From: Burkholderiales bacterium
GTDB lineage: Bacteria; Pseudomonadota; Gammaproteobacteria; Burkholderiales; Burkholderiaceae_B
DNA: 64,000 bases
Direction of reading: 5' to 3'
Assembly (NCBI GenBank): GCA_027484315.1
Contig: JAIXTE010000089.1
Coordinates: forward strand, 37,897-101,896
Position numbers and translations under genes: made by a program. This document shows, piece after piece, positions 15,362 through 24,112 of the stretch. Within the stretch, counting starts at the first letter, position 1, and every line of letters starts with the position of its first letter. Below the pieces are notes generated by a model that was not told where the DNA came from, searched no databases, and saw only the letters and a program-made list of their open reading frames with translations.

Positions 15362-17083
15362 ATGTCTTCGATTCTGAATAATGCCCTGTCCGGCCTAATG
15401 GCTTCACGAACAGCGCTGACGACAACCAGCAACAATATTGGCAATGCCAATACAGAAGGCTATAGCCGTCAACGCGCAGTGTTCGCCGACCGAGGATCGG
15501 ATCTGCAAGGAGGCGTTTATGTTGGGCGAGGGGTTAACGTATCCCAAATCCAGCGCGGGTATTCTGATCTGATCAACGGAGAGGTAAACCGGAATCTTTC
15601 GCTGAGCGGATCGTTCAGAACGAGCCAGTCACTGCTGGGCAGGATTGACACCCTGATTGCAGCGGAAAATGTAGGCATCAACGGGGCCTTCGTGGATTTT
15701 TTCGAGTCAGCACAAGACTTGTCCGTGAGGCCCACTGATATCGTTTCAAGAAACTCCTTCTTGTCAAGAACTCAAAATCTGACCAGTCGGATCAACGATC
15801 TGGATCGGCTTTTCAACACCGTTATTGACGAGTCATCTAATGGCATAAAAGACAGTGTTACGTTGATTAACGAGCTTTCGAAGCAGATATCAGACCTGAA
15901 TATCAAAATTCAAAGTAGCAAGAGTTCTACGCCAGGTTCTCCCGGGTCAAACGATTTGAGTGATCAACGTGACCTTGCGGTTCAAAAGATGGCAGAGCAA
16001 ATAGAGATCAATCGTGTTGTTCAGGAAGACGGTTCTTACGCGATCTTCATGAAAAACGGACAGCCACTAGTAGCGGAGTCTGTTGCCTACCAATTGCAAA
16101 CAAGGACCAATCCTACTGATTCGACAGAAGTCCAGGTGGGTGTAAATGCTCTGATAGGAACGCAAACAGAATTCATTCCTTTCCCGGACGGGAAGTTTGG
16201 GTCTGGCAGGCTCGGAGGCCTATACGAGGCCCAGAAGAAAACCAATGAGTACAAGAACGCACTTGGATTGGTTGCTGTAAGGCTAGCGGAAACAGTCAAT
16301 GCAGCCATAACTTCTGGGTTGGATCAGGATGAGAATCCAGGATCGCCTTTATTTGGCTTCTTGGGTTCCGGTGGCGCTGTGAACGGATTTAGTAGCGTAA
16401 TTGGAAACCAGTTCAATTCGGATCTCAATAGCACTCTCTCAATTACCTCGATTGATACAAGCGTGACACTTCCAAAAGAGTATGAGGTGTACAGAAATTC
16501 TTCCGGCGACATGTTTGTTCGCGAGAGAGGACAGTTCGTTGAAGGTGCACCAGTGACTGAGACGCCACCCGGTTCAGGCATTTTCGATGCAAATGGCCTT
16601 TTCGAATTCTCCGTGAGTGGCTCTTTTGCAAACGGGGACTCGTTTATTGTGGCGCCGGTGAAAAATGCGGCGACAAACTTGAGGGTTCTTATTGAGGACC
16701 CATTCCAACTTGCAACAGCAGGTGTTCCGGATATTGGAGACCCCTTTGCGCCAGGAGACAATAAGCCAATCCTTGATATTGTTGAATTGCAAAACAAGGT
16801 AAGCGTCTATGCCAATACACCAAGTTCAGGAACCTCTCTGATCGGAGCATTCAATCAGCTCGTCAACAACGTTGGGAACGACAAGCGTGAGCTGGATACC
16901 AATCTGGCTGCTCAAGACGCCCTGCTTAATCAGGTCCTGGCTGACAAGGATGCTTTCTCTGGTGTGAACTTGGATGAGGAGGCTGCAAACCTTATTCAGT
17001 ATCAGCAGCTATACCAGGCTGCTAGCCAAGTAATCAGCATCGAACGAACGCTGTTTGACAGCTTTTTGAACGCAACACGATAA
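15362..17083 (+). CDS. flgK: Hook-filament junction protein FlgK
   Basis: About 573 aa from the ATG at 15362. The frame extends to 15320, but MSSILNNALSGLMASRTAL matches the true FlgK N-terminus and AAGAGA precedes it. Conserved: TTSNNIGNANTEGYSRQ near the start and EEAANLIQYQQLYQAASQVIS at the C-terminus. FlgK is the first hook-filament adaptor. It begins a new unit after a 74-bp AT-rich gap containing TTGACG and GGTAGTATT, a 9-mer also present before fliF. Confidence 0.95.
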   Translation: MSSILNNALSGLMASRTALTTTSNNIGNANTEGYSRQRAVFADRGSDLQGGVYVGRGVNVSQIQRGYSDLINGEVNRNLSLSGSFRTSQSLLGRIDTLIAAENVGINGAFVDFFESAQDLSVRPTDIVSRNSFLSRTQNLTSRINDLDRLFNTVIDESSNGIKDSVTLINELSKQISDLNIKIQSSKSSTPGSPGSNDLSDQRDLAVQKMAEQIEINRVVQEDGSYAIFMKNGQPLVAESVAYQLQTRTNPTDSTEVQVGVNALIGTQTEFIPFPDGKFGSGRLGGLYEAQKKTNEYKNALGLVAVRLAETVNAAITSGLDQDENPGSPLFGFLGSGGAVNGFSSVIGNQFNSDLNSTLSITSIDTSVTLPKEYEVYRNSSGDMFVRERGQFVEGAPVTETPPGSGIFDANGLFEFSVSGSFANGDSFIVAPVKNAATNLRVLIEDPFQLATAGVPDIGDPFAPGDNKPILDIVELQNKVSVYANTPSSGTSLIGAFNQLVNNVGNDKRELDTNLAAQDALLNQVLADKDAFSGVNLDEEAANLIQYQQLYQAASQVISIERTLFDSFLNATR

Positions 17084-17092
17084 GGGTAAATC

Positions 17093-18019
17093 ATGACGGT
17101 ACGGATGAGCACACAAGCGTTCTATAAACAGAACACTGATCGATTGCTTGAACAGCAAACAAAAATCGCAAAACAACAGAATCAGATCTCAAGTGGTGTA
17201 AAAGTTGTAACGCCGTCCGAAGATCCGATAGCTTTCGCGACTGCGCAGCGCGCGGAAAATTCCTTGTTTCGTATCGAACAATATGCGAGAAATATGGCTT
17301 TTGCAAAGAACTACCTCACCGAGTTAGAGGTTGGTATCGCTGCGTCTTCAGAAACAATGATCGGAGTTCGAGAAAAGATTATTCAGGCTCAGAACACGAT
17401 CGTGTCCCTCACAGACAGAAAGATTATTGCAAACGAACTGCGTAGCAAAATGGATGAAATGCTGAGCTACGCGAATACCAAAGACAGCGCAGGAAACTTT
17501 TTATTCAGCGGAACACGTACAGCTACCAAGCCATTCGATGTGGCAGATGGATATCAGTTCGCCGGCACGCCCTCCCCTGACAGTGGGATCTCATTCCAGG
17601 TTGCAGATGGTCGAGAAATGGATCTTTCCATTAACGGTCAAGATGTATACACCTACACTGACGGAACGGGAAACAACAGATCGTACTTTGCCGTTCTTCA
17701 GGATGCAATTGATGTTCTAGAGGATCCGACCGCAATGAATTACAACCAGGTATTGGGGCAGCTCGCCGCCGAAGCTGATCAAATTTTCGACAACGCGCAA
17801 ATTGCGCGCGGTCGGATCGGTGACAAAATTAATGAAATTGATTCGTTAACAGCGGGCTTCAAGATCATTACCACCGAGCTCCAGAGCATCATTACTCAGG
17901 AGGTCGCAACGGACCTGACCGAGACGATAAGTAGTCTTGCACAGTCGAATATACTGCTGCAGGCAGCGCAGCAATCGTTCGCATCGACAAGCAAACTCTC
18001 CTTATTCGACTACCTGTGA
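17093..18019 (+). CDS. flgL: Hook-filament junction protein FlgL
   Basis: 308 aa. Flagellin-like N-terminus (MSTQAFYKQNTDRLLEQQ, then ISSGVKVVTPSEDPIAFATA) and the FlgL-typical block EMLSYANTKDSAGNFLFSG. The C-terminus resembles flagellin D0. FlgL is the second junction protein, between FlgK and the filament. Ribosome site AAGGGT. Its TGA overlaps the GTG of the next gene (GTGA), implying translational coupling. Confidence 0.95.
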   Translation: MTVRMSTQAFYKQNTDRLLEQQTKIAKQQNQISSGVKVVTPSEDPIAFATAQRAENSLFRIEQYARNMAFAKNYLTELEVGIAASSETMIGVREKIIQAQNTIVSLTDRKIIANELRSKMDEMLSYANTKDSAGNFLFSGTRTATKPFDVADGYQFAGTPSPDSGISFQVADGREMDLSINGQDVYTYTDGTGNNRSYFAVLQDAIDVLEDPTAMNYNQVLGQLAAEADQIFDNAQIARGRIGDKINEIDSLTAGFKIITTELQSIITQEVATDLTETISSLAQSNILLQAAQQSFASTSKLSLFDYL

Positions 18020-19011
18020 CCACTAGCACGCTTATAAGTATCGCCAAGGACTCGCAACATGGAACGTACGAGTTCCTGAAGGGTCTCTATGAGCACTTTC
18101 ATGATGTGATCCTGGTCGATGTAGGTAACGGGTTTGATCAGATTGTTATAGACCAGCATTTTAGCGACTCAATCTTGCTAAAGATCGGTTCCTCCTCTGG
18201 GCTTGAACGGTCTCTAATAAGCGCGTTGTCCATGGTAGAAACTGACAATGTTCTATTCCTTCATCCTTGGGAGAGGATTTCCAACAAGGTAAGTGCTCAA
18301 GCACTTCGTGGTTTAGTTGATTCCGAGATCGATGATTGCTTAAGTATTCCAATATATGAGTCATCGCTTGGGATTATTCGATGGAAGCAGAGACTATTTT
18401 CATCCACGGTAGGGGCCATAAAGATCTCTCAGTCGTTACTAGGGATTAACGGCGCCTCGACCTGCGGCAGCCATAGAAGATACCTCCCGGTAAATAGCAA
18501 CAGAGATGGAGCGCTCGGCTGCCTCAGGAAAGAGTCAGCCTTCGAATCTTTACGCGACACTTTTGCTCAACACGAACTTCTGGTTGAGAGTGGATTTGAC
18601 GCCCTTATTGCAGGTAGCCTGTCACAGGCCTTAATAGAGTTCCAAAACGCCGTGAGGGCTTTGGCGAACAAGGCTGGATATGAAAATCATGAGCATGCTG
18701 CACTTTCTGGATACTATTTGTCCTCCCTTAAAATGGGAATGTTCGAACAGATCATAGACAGCACTTTTGAGCATCACGATTTAATAGGTAGGAGTTCAAC
18801 ACTTTCCTACCTCGTAGCTGAAGCTATGCGAGGACAGCTAGAGCAAACTAAAAACGACAATCTTGCGGATGGAGCAAGAAAACTATATAGAAATGCAATG
18901 GCTCTTGGCGAGACTAATCAATACGACTTTCATTTAGTGGGGTCTTCAACAAAGTTAAGCCAAGATGGACTAAATAATTTAAAAGCAGGGGCAGAATTAT
19001 GTTTGGAGTAA
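18016..19011 (+). CDS. Degenerate glycosyltransferase-like protein in the flagellar block
   Basis: 331 aa, GTG start overlapping the flgL stop by 4 nt; its own end overlaps fliS by 13 nt. Residues 1-90 resemble a family-2 glycosyltransferase (GT-A) core: LISIAKDSQHGTYEFL, a strand VILVDVGNG, and LERSLISALSMVETDNVLFLHPWE. In active GT2 enzymes the last block ends in a D-x-D; here it is HPWE, so catalysis is doubtful. The C-terminal 150 residues are helical and TPR-like. Glycosyltransferases next to flagellin or fliS genes often modify flagellin, so a role in filament modification or as a carrier/chaperone is possible. The fold call is inference from pattern. Confidence 0.45.
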   Translation: MTTSTLISIAKDSQHGTYEFLKGLYEHFHDVILVDVGNGFDQIVIDQHFSDSILLKIGSSSGLERSLISALSMVETDNVLFLHPWERISNKVSAQALRGLVDSEIDDCLSIPIYESSLGIIRWKQRLFSSTVGAIKISQSLLGINGASTCGSHRRYLPVNSNRDGALGCLRKESAFESLRDTFAQHELLVESGFDALIAGSLSQALIEFQNAVRALANKAGYENHEHAALSGYYLSSLKMGMFEQIIDSTFEHHDLIGRSSTLSYLVAEAMRGQLEQTKNDNLADGARKLYRNAMALGETNQYDFHLVGSSTKLSQDGLNNLKAGAELCLE

Positions 19012-19382
19012 GCGCTTATACCAAGGTGGAAATCGAGACAAGTGTAAACAGTGCATCGCCGCACAAGTTGGTGATTATGCTTTACGAGGCTGTCATCAAA
19101 GAAATGGATCAGATGAAACTAGCTATCGTAAGAAAGGATTACGACGCTAAATCCAAGCACGTTGACAAGGCGCTACGAATCATTTCCGATGGACTTCGTT
19201 CATCTCTTGATATGACCAAGGGCGGTGAAATCGCAGAACAATTGTTTGATCTTTACACGTTTCTGAATCGTGAAATATTGAATGCCTCTGTTGCGAATTC
19301 GACTGAAAAAGTGGACATCTGCAAAGAGATCCTGGTTCAGCTCAGAGATGCCTGGCTTGATCTTTCAAAGGTGCCCCTATGA
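18999..19382 (+). CDS. fliS: Flagellin export chaperone FliS
   Basis: 127 aa, normal length. Starts MFGVSAYTKVEIETSVNSASPHKLVIMLYEA, of which the block SPHKLVIMLYEAVI is the family hallmark (typically ASPxxLVxMLYDGAI). Also ISDGLRSSLDMTKGGEIA and LFDLYTFLNREIL, matching the YxYxxxxLxxAN region. FliS binds the flagellin C-terminus in the cytosol and prevents early polymerisation. Presence implies a flagellin gene outside the window. Overlaps both neighbours. Confidence 0.95.
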   Translation: MFGVSAYTKVEIETSVNSASPHKLVIMLYEAVIKEMDQMKLAIVRKDYDAKSKHVDKALRIISDGLRSSLDMTKGGEIAEQLFDLYTFLNREILNASVANSTEKVDICKEILVQLRDAWLDLSKVPL

Positions 19383-19711
19383 GTTTTTCTGAAGTCATCG
19401 ACACTCTATCGGCTATCAATCAAGCGATGCTGACCGCAGCCGAGGAAGGTGATTGGGATTCATTCCTAGCGTTGGCGACCGAAAGAATAAATAAGGTTCA
19501 GGACTACTATGAGACGCTAGAGACAGCGCTCTCCGCTGATAAGGAGACGATCTCGGGATACATTGAAAGGATCCAAGATCTCAATCAAGACTACGAAGCA
19601 ATAAGTGTCCTTATCAAGAGCAGAATGGAGGGTATATCAAAAGCTCTTGTTGCCTTAAAGAATGGCAAAATGGTTGACTCCTATTACCTCAATAAAGAGG
19701 TCTCTGCTTAA
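19379..19711 (+). CDS. fliT: FliT-like flagellar chaperone
   Basis: 110 aa, all-helical, with the layout of FliT: helix with AINQAMLTAAEEGDWDSFLALATERI, a central helix, and a C-terminal amphipathic helix (SRMEGISKALVALKNGKM). The W-D-x-x-x-x-L-x-x-x-R pattern is typical. FliT is the export chaperone of the cap FliD. It overlaps fliS by 4 nt and abuts fliK. The FliD partner may be the protein whose last residues are seen at position 1-94. Confidence 0.8.
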   Translation: MSFSEVIDTLSAINQAMLTAAEEGDWDSFLALATERINKVQDYYETLETALSADKETISGYIERIQDLNQDYEAISVLIKSRMEGISKALVALKNGKMVDSYYLNKEVSA

Positions 19712-20814
19712 TGGTATCCGGTCCCCAGGGCGCAACAGGTGCAGTAGGTCCGGTTACGCCCGTAATGAGGGCCGCACCAATCATTGCAACAGTACAAAAA
19801 GAAACTCTGCCGGCCGGTTTTGCGAAGACCATCAGCGGGGCGCCACAGGTGGCCACCATGGTATCCATGGAATCCAATGGTCGAGCAACAGTCAATATTG
19901 GAGGACAACTTTTAACCGTAAAGTTTCCGCTACCCAACATGATCAAAACAGGTGATCAGTTCTCTATTCTGCTACGACTCGGGGGAGAATTCTCGACTGC
20001 AGAAAAGACCATAACCTCCGATCCAGGCAGGCCCTTTTCTAATAATTCGGCATTACCATCGGCTAACCAAAGCACACCAGTCACCATATCTCGTCCCGGC
20101 GAACTTATTACCAACGTCATCAACTCTGCTGTAGCTAAGGGTTTGGCCCCCTATATGAGCGTTGCGGAGGACCTTCGGAATGTCAGGCGACAAATATCGG
20201 ATTTAAATGGACGGTCTATGATTGTTCATGGATCGGAGGCCCGTGGACTGTTGATTGCGAGCCTGGCTGACTTCATATTCGGATCTGTTGATAGAAGTGG
20301 CGTCTTCTACGAATCACACCTAAAGGACTGGCTGGCCGGGAGGCGCACGCTTTCGCAAATAAAAAAGGAACCCCAGAACTTCTTGTCGATTCAGAGCGGC
20401 TATGAAGATGGAATCACAGAAATACCATTGGGCGGAGACAAAGACAAATTATCCTCACTTGTCTCGAATCAGATAAATGCATTGCTCACAGGTAAATTCC
20501 AAATAGTGCTTGAGGGTTTGTTTCCATATCCAGTCGAACTGAATTTCGAACGGGAGTTTGATGACGCTGACTCAAGACAATTTCCCGGCGCAAAGAGTCC
20601 TTGGGTGGTGAACATTAAGATGTACCTAGAGCAGCTTGGGCTAGTGGAAGGTAAAGTGAGAGTCCACGAGGATGTTTTGGATCTTCAAATCGCATGCTCG
20701 CCACCACTGCATGAAATCTTGACGAAAACAATTCCGGGTGCGCGGGAGGACCTGGCGCAAGCTGGGGTAGTTGTTAATAGCATATCCGTAAAAGTTCACG
20801 AGCTCTATGTCTAA
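19711..20814 (+). CDS. fliK: FliK-like hook-length control protein
   Basis: 367 aa. The C-terminal 100 residues match the FliK/Flg_hook domain pattern: W-V-V-N-I-K-M-Y-L-E-Q-L-G-L-V-E-G-K-V-R-V, followed by LQIACSPPLHEILTKTIPG and a final strand VVNSISVKVHELYV. This domain signals the export gate to switch from hook to filament substrates. The N-terminus begins with Gly/Pro-rich repeats and then a short beta-barrel-like segment (ATVNIGGQLLTVKFPLPN); it lacks the long Gln/Ser-rich ruler seen in many FliK. It overlaps the next gene by 8 nt, whose product resembles the FlhB domain that FliK contacts. Confidence 0.8.
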   Translation: MVSGPQGATGAVGPVTPVMRAAPIIATVQKETLPAGFAKTISGAPQVATMVSMESNGRATVNIGGQLLTVKFPLPNMIKTGDQFSILLRLGGEFSTAEKTITSDPGRPFSNNSALPSANQSTPVTISRPGELITNVINSAVAKGLAPYMSVAEDLRNVRRQISDLNGRSMIVHGSEARGLLIASLADFIFGSVDRSGVFYESHLKDWLAGRRTLSQIKKEPQNFLSIQSGYEDGITEIPLGGDKDKLSSLVSNQINALLTGKFQIVLEGLFPYPVELNFEREFDDADSRQFPGAKSPWVVNIKMYLEQLGLVEGKVRVHEDVLDLQIACSPPLHEILTKTIPGAREDLAQAGVVVNSISVKVHELYV

Positions 20815-21163
20815 AAGAATCAGGCCAAGTCAGCTAATCGAGAAGCTTAATCCTACCGAGAAAGTCAGGGCCAACCTGTGTTCAGAAGGGGATGACAAAA
20901 GACTTACCAGTGAGGCGATAGCCCTCTCCTATTTTTCGAATTCCGGGGCTCCAAAGATCGTAGCCAAGGGCCGGGGTATGGTTGCCGAAAATATTATTGC
21001 CAAGGCAGAAGAAAGCGGTGTTTTTGTGCATGAGTCAAGAGAGCTACTGATGCTTCTTGGCGGAATAGAACTAGACAAAGAAATCCCTAGCTCTTTGTAT
21101 CACTCCATCGCTGTCCTTTTGAACTGGGTGCATGAGGCTGAGACAGTGGCCACAAACTCCTAA
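20807..21163 (+). CDS. FlhB C-domain homologue (FhlB type)
   Basis: 118 aa. The central part matches the cytoplasmic C-terminal domain of FlhB: AIALSYFSNSGAPKIVAKG, then IIAKAEESGVFVHESREL, then LDKEIPSSLYHSIAVLLNWVHE. It lacks the self-cleaving NPTH motif (no N-P-T-H before the Ala block) and has no membrane segments, so it is not FlhB itself. FhlB proteins act as partial substitutes for the cleaved FlhB C-fragment in some bacteria. Its position directly after fliK fits a substrate-switch role. Last gene before a 157-bp gap. Confidence 0.8.
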   Translation: MSKRIRPSQLIEKLNPTEKVRANLCSEGDDKRLTSEAIALSYFSNSGAPKIVAKGRGMVAENIIAKAEESGVFVHESRELLMLLGGIELDKEIPSSLYHSIAVLLNWVHEAETVATNS

Positions 21164-21235
21164 TCTAGACAGTCAGCGCCTGCGCTTATTTTTCCTCCTC
21201 CCAATAAATTCCCCACAACCTGTTTTTTTCTGGAT

Positions 21236-21283
21236 GCATAGAAAACAATGGTAGTATTGTTTTGCTTACTATGCGTATAGTAA
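21236..21283 (+). promoter_or_regulatory. Nested palindromes in the fliF promoter region
   Basis: Three complementary pairs lie within 48 bp: GCATAG (21236-21241) with CTATGC (21269-21274), AAAACAAT (21242-21249) with ATTGTTTT (21256-21263), and TTACTAT (21266-21272) with ATAGTAA (21277-21283). A TATAGT at 21276-21281 could be a -10 element. The spacer of the middle palindrome is part of GGTAGTATT, also found before flgK. This looks like operator DNA for a dimeric regulator of the fliF operon. Confidence 0.4.
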
Positions 21284-21320
21284 AACATTTTCTAAAAAAC
21301 AAAATTACCAAGGTTTCCAT

Positions 21321-23102
21321 ATGCAAGGTGATTCTCTAGCTGCCTCTGGCGGCGCCCAAGGACTAAATCTAGGTCTAGGCAACAACCAGGGTTTACCTAA
21401 GACGGGTGTCCAGTCGATCAAAGCGCGATTTGACGATCTGCCGAAGGCAAACAAACTAGGTATCGCCATTGGGCTGCCGTTGATTCTGGCCATAGGGTTT
21501 GCAATGATCCTTTGGGCTACATCAACCTCATACAAGGTCCTGTTTAATGGACTGAGCGATCAAGATGGCGGTGAGATTGTTGCTGCACTCACCAACATGA
21601 AAATTCCATATAAATACTCCTCCTCGGGAACGTCAATCCTGGTGCCCGAAGACAAGGTTTACGATGCAAGACTTGCGCTGGCTTCTCAGGGTCTTCCAAA
21701 GGGGTCAACAAAAGGCATGGAGGTTATGGATAGCCAGGCTCTCGGCGTAACCCAATTCCAAGAGCAAGTAAACTATCAAAGAGGACTAGAGGGTGAGCTA
21801 GCAAAAAGTATTCAATCCCTCGATGCAGTCGAATCTGCACGTGTGCACCTTGCGATGCCCAAGCCTTCGATTTTTGTCAGGGATGAAGAGAAGCCCTCTG
21901 CCTCCGTAGTCGTGTCTCTGTATCGCGGAAAGTCCCTGACGCAATCGCAAATTGATGGGATTGTTCACCTTGTATCTTCATCTTTGCCAAACCTCAATCC
22001 CAAAGCTGTCTCAATTGTGGATCAGTCTGGAGCTCTTCTCACGAAGAATGATGAAGATGGTGTAAATGGAGCGACAACATCTCAGATGAGCCTCCAGGAA
22101 AAAAGGGAGAGGTCTTACGAGCAGTCGATTGTTGAAATCCTTACCCCTTTGTTTGGCCGGGAAAACGTCAGGGCTACCGTGTCAACTGACATGAATTTCA
22201 ACGCAACAGAAAGAACGAAAGAGCTATACACACCGAACAATCAGGAAACGGCGGCCATTAGAAGTAAGCAGTCGAGTTCCACAGTAGATGGCGATGTGAG
22301 AAACCCCTCGGGAATACCTGGCATCCTTGCAAACACACCGCCGGATGGGGCGCTTGCACAAATCGGTGGAAACCCACGTGATCTTACGCCGCCCTCCCCC
22401 AACAAGGATGTTGCTGTCCGTCAAAGTGATGAAGTCGTGAACTATGAGGTCGACCGAGAGGTTGTTCAGACCAAAGAGCAGGTCGGAACGGTAAATCGGT
22501 TGACGGCGGGCGTTGTAATCAATTACAAGACAATCACAGATGGCGCCGGCGCTGTAAGAGAGGTTCCCTTGACCCCGCCTGAGCTAGCCGAGATCTCGGC
22601 TTTGGTGAAGAAGGCCATTGGCTTCAACGAGAGCCGTGGAGATGAACTGAATATCGTGAACCAGCCGTTCAACCGTGCAGTGGAAGCGGATGTCGGGTTC
22701 TGGAATCAACCTCAGACCCTGGATACCCTGAAGTCAATAGGAATGCCTTTGGCTGTTGCCATGGTAATCGGATTCCTAATATTCGGATTGCTAAGGCCGC
22801 TGCTGAAACCTCTAATGGCGAATGACGCGAAAGACGGACCCGACTTGCTGCCAAATACGGCCGGCAATGTTCCTCTGCTTGCCTCTGCCGGTGGGGATTC
22901 TGAAGATGACGAATTTTATGTTTCCAAAGTTGACAAGGAATCCTTACGCCTGGAGAAGGAGCGTGAGGAGCGATTGGAAATGGTCAGAACATTGGCGAAG
23001 GAAAACCCAGAGATCTTGGCTTCAGTGGTTAAGAACTGGATTGGCGGAGTGCCAATGGCAAAATCAGTGTCGATGAATACACCTACGAACGGAGCTGCTT
23101 AA
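21321..23102 (+). CDS. fliF: Flagellar MS-ring protein FliF
   Basis: 593 aa. Two transmembrane helices: near residues 47-67 (GIAIGLPLILAIGFAMIL) and near 475-495 (PLAVAMVIGFLIFGLL). Between them is the periplasmic YscJ/FliF ring-building region, including GLSDQDGGEIVAALTNMKIPYKY and FQEQVNYQRGLEGELAKSI as separate blocks. The C-terminal cytosolic tail ends in a FliG-binding helix (LAKENPEILASVVKNWIGG). FliF nucleates the basal body. First gene of the fliF-L operon; the start is weakly supported by AAGG 10 nt upstream. Confidence 0.96.
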   Translation: MQGDSLAASGGAQGLNLGLGNNQGLPKTGVQSIKARFDDLPKANKLGIAIGLPLILAIGFAMILWATSTSYKVLFNGLSDQDGGEIVAALTNMKIPYKYSSSGTSILVPEDKVYDARLALASQGLPKGSTKGMEVMDSQALGVTQFQEQVNYQRGLEGELAKSIQSLDAVESARVHLAMPKPSIFVRDEEKPSASVVVSLYRGKSLTQSQIDGIVHLVSSSLPNLNPKAVSIVDQSGALLTKNDEDGVNGATTSQMSLQEKRERSYEQSIVEILTPLFGRENVRATVSTDMNFNATERTKELYTPNNQETAAIRSKQSSSTVDGDVRNPSGIPGILANTPPDGALAQIGGNPRDLTPPSPNKDVAVRQSDEVVNYEVDREVVQTKEQVGTVNRLTAGVVINYKTITDGAGAVREVPLTPPELAEISALVKKAIGFNESRGDELNIVNQPFNRAVEADVGFWNQPQTLDTLKSIGMPLAVAMVIGFLIFGLLRPLLKPLMANDAKDGPDLLPNTAGNVPLLASAGGDSEDDEFYVSKVDKESLRLEKEREERLEMVRTLAKENPEILASVVKNWIGGVPMAKSVSMNTPTNGAA

Positions 23103-24112
23103 TGTTACAAGAGAAGGCTGAACAGGGTTTAGAGAAGAGCGCAATCTTGATGTTGGCACTCGGCGAAGAGGGGGCCTCCTCCGTATTAAAACACTTGACT
23201 CCCAAGGAAGTTCAACGATTGGGCACGAAGATGTCGAAGACGCAGAACGTCACGATAGATGCCGTGGATTCAATCATGAAGGAACTGCTCGAATTCACCA
23301 ATACGCAGAGCGCACTGGGAATCAACTCAAGCAGCTACATCAAAAATGTGCTGAACAAAGCGCTGGGCGAAGAGAAAGCAAGTTACCTTCTGGATACGAT
23401 CCTCACCAGCAGTGACACCTCTGGCATTGAGGCTCTGAAGTGGATGGACCCACAATCTGTATCCGAATTGATTAAAGGCGAACATCCGCAGATCATCGCG
23501 ACAATCATGGTTCACCTTGACAAGGACCACTGCGCTGCGATCCTGAACCATCTAAATGAGAACCTGAAGTCAGATGTTGTTCTTCGAATTGCAACTTTAG
23601 ATGGTATTCAGCCCAACGCATTGAAAGAATTGAATGATGAATTGTCGAAGCTGCTAACAGCCGGTGGAGATAAGATGAGCAAGAAAGCATTGGGTGGCCC
23701 GCGGACTGCCGCTGAGATCCTGAATTATGTAGGCGCCACGAGCGAGAAGCATATTTTGGAAAGCATCGCATCTGTGGATTCAGAGCTCTCCGCAGCGATC
23801 CAGGATGAAATGTTCACCTTCGAGAACATCCTCGATATATCTGATCGGGATGTGCAAAGAGTACTCAGGGAAATTGAGACGACTAAGCTGGCAGTGTCAG
23901 TTAAAGGAGCTTCTGAGGATGTTAAAAAGAAGATCTTCAACAACATGGGTGTTAGAGCAGCAAACGCGCTTAGAGACGAGATTGAGATGAAGGGCGCCGT
24001 AAGAATATCCGAAATTGAAACCGCCCAGAAGGAAATCATCAAGGAGTTCAGGGACCGGGCCGATCGGGGGGAAATTACAATTCTGAAGGGTGGAGAGAGC
24101 GCCCTTGTATAA
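23102..24112 (+). CDS. fliG: Flagellar motor switch protein FliG
   Basis: 336 aa, normal size. FliF-binding N-domain (SAILMLALGEEGASSVLKHL), middle domain with the E-H-P-Q motif (GEHPQIIATIMVHLD), and the C-terminal torque domain (LSDRDVQRVLREI-like, here ISDRDVQRVLREIET, and ALRDEIEMKGAVRISEIE). The charged residues of the torque helix (K, R, D, E) are present, so stator interaction is expected even though motA/motB are not in this window. The ATG overlaps the fliF stop by one base. Confidence 0.97.
   Translation: MLQEKAEQGLEKSAILMLALGEEGASSVLKHLTPKEVQRLGTKMSKTQNVTIDAVDSIMKELLEFTNTQSALGINSSSYIKNVLNKALGEEKASYLLDTILTSSDTSGIEALKWMDPQSVSELIKGEHPQIIATIMVHLDKDHCAAILNHLNENLKSDVVLRIATLDGIQPNALKELNDELSKLLTAGGDKMSKKALGGPRTAAEILNYVGATSEKHILESIASVDSELSAAIQDEMFTFENILDISDRDVQRVLREIETTKLAVSVKGASEDVKKKIFNNMGVRAANALRDEIEMKGAVRISEIETAQKEIIKEFRDRADRGEITILKGGESALV

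Noticed and set aside
21241..21275. Sigma-54 promoter before fliF
   Set aside because: GG and GC are 12 nt apart here; the required spacing is 10.
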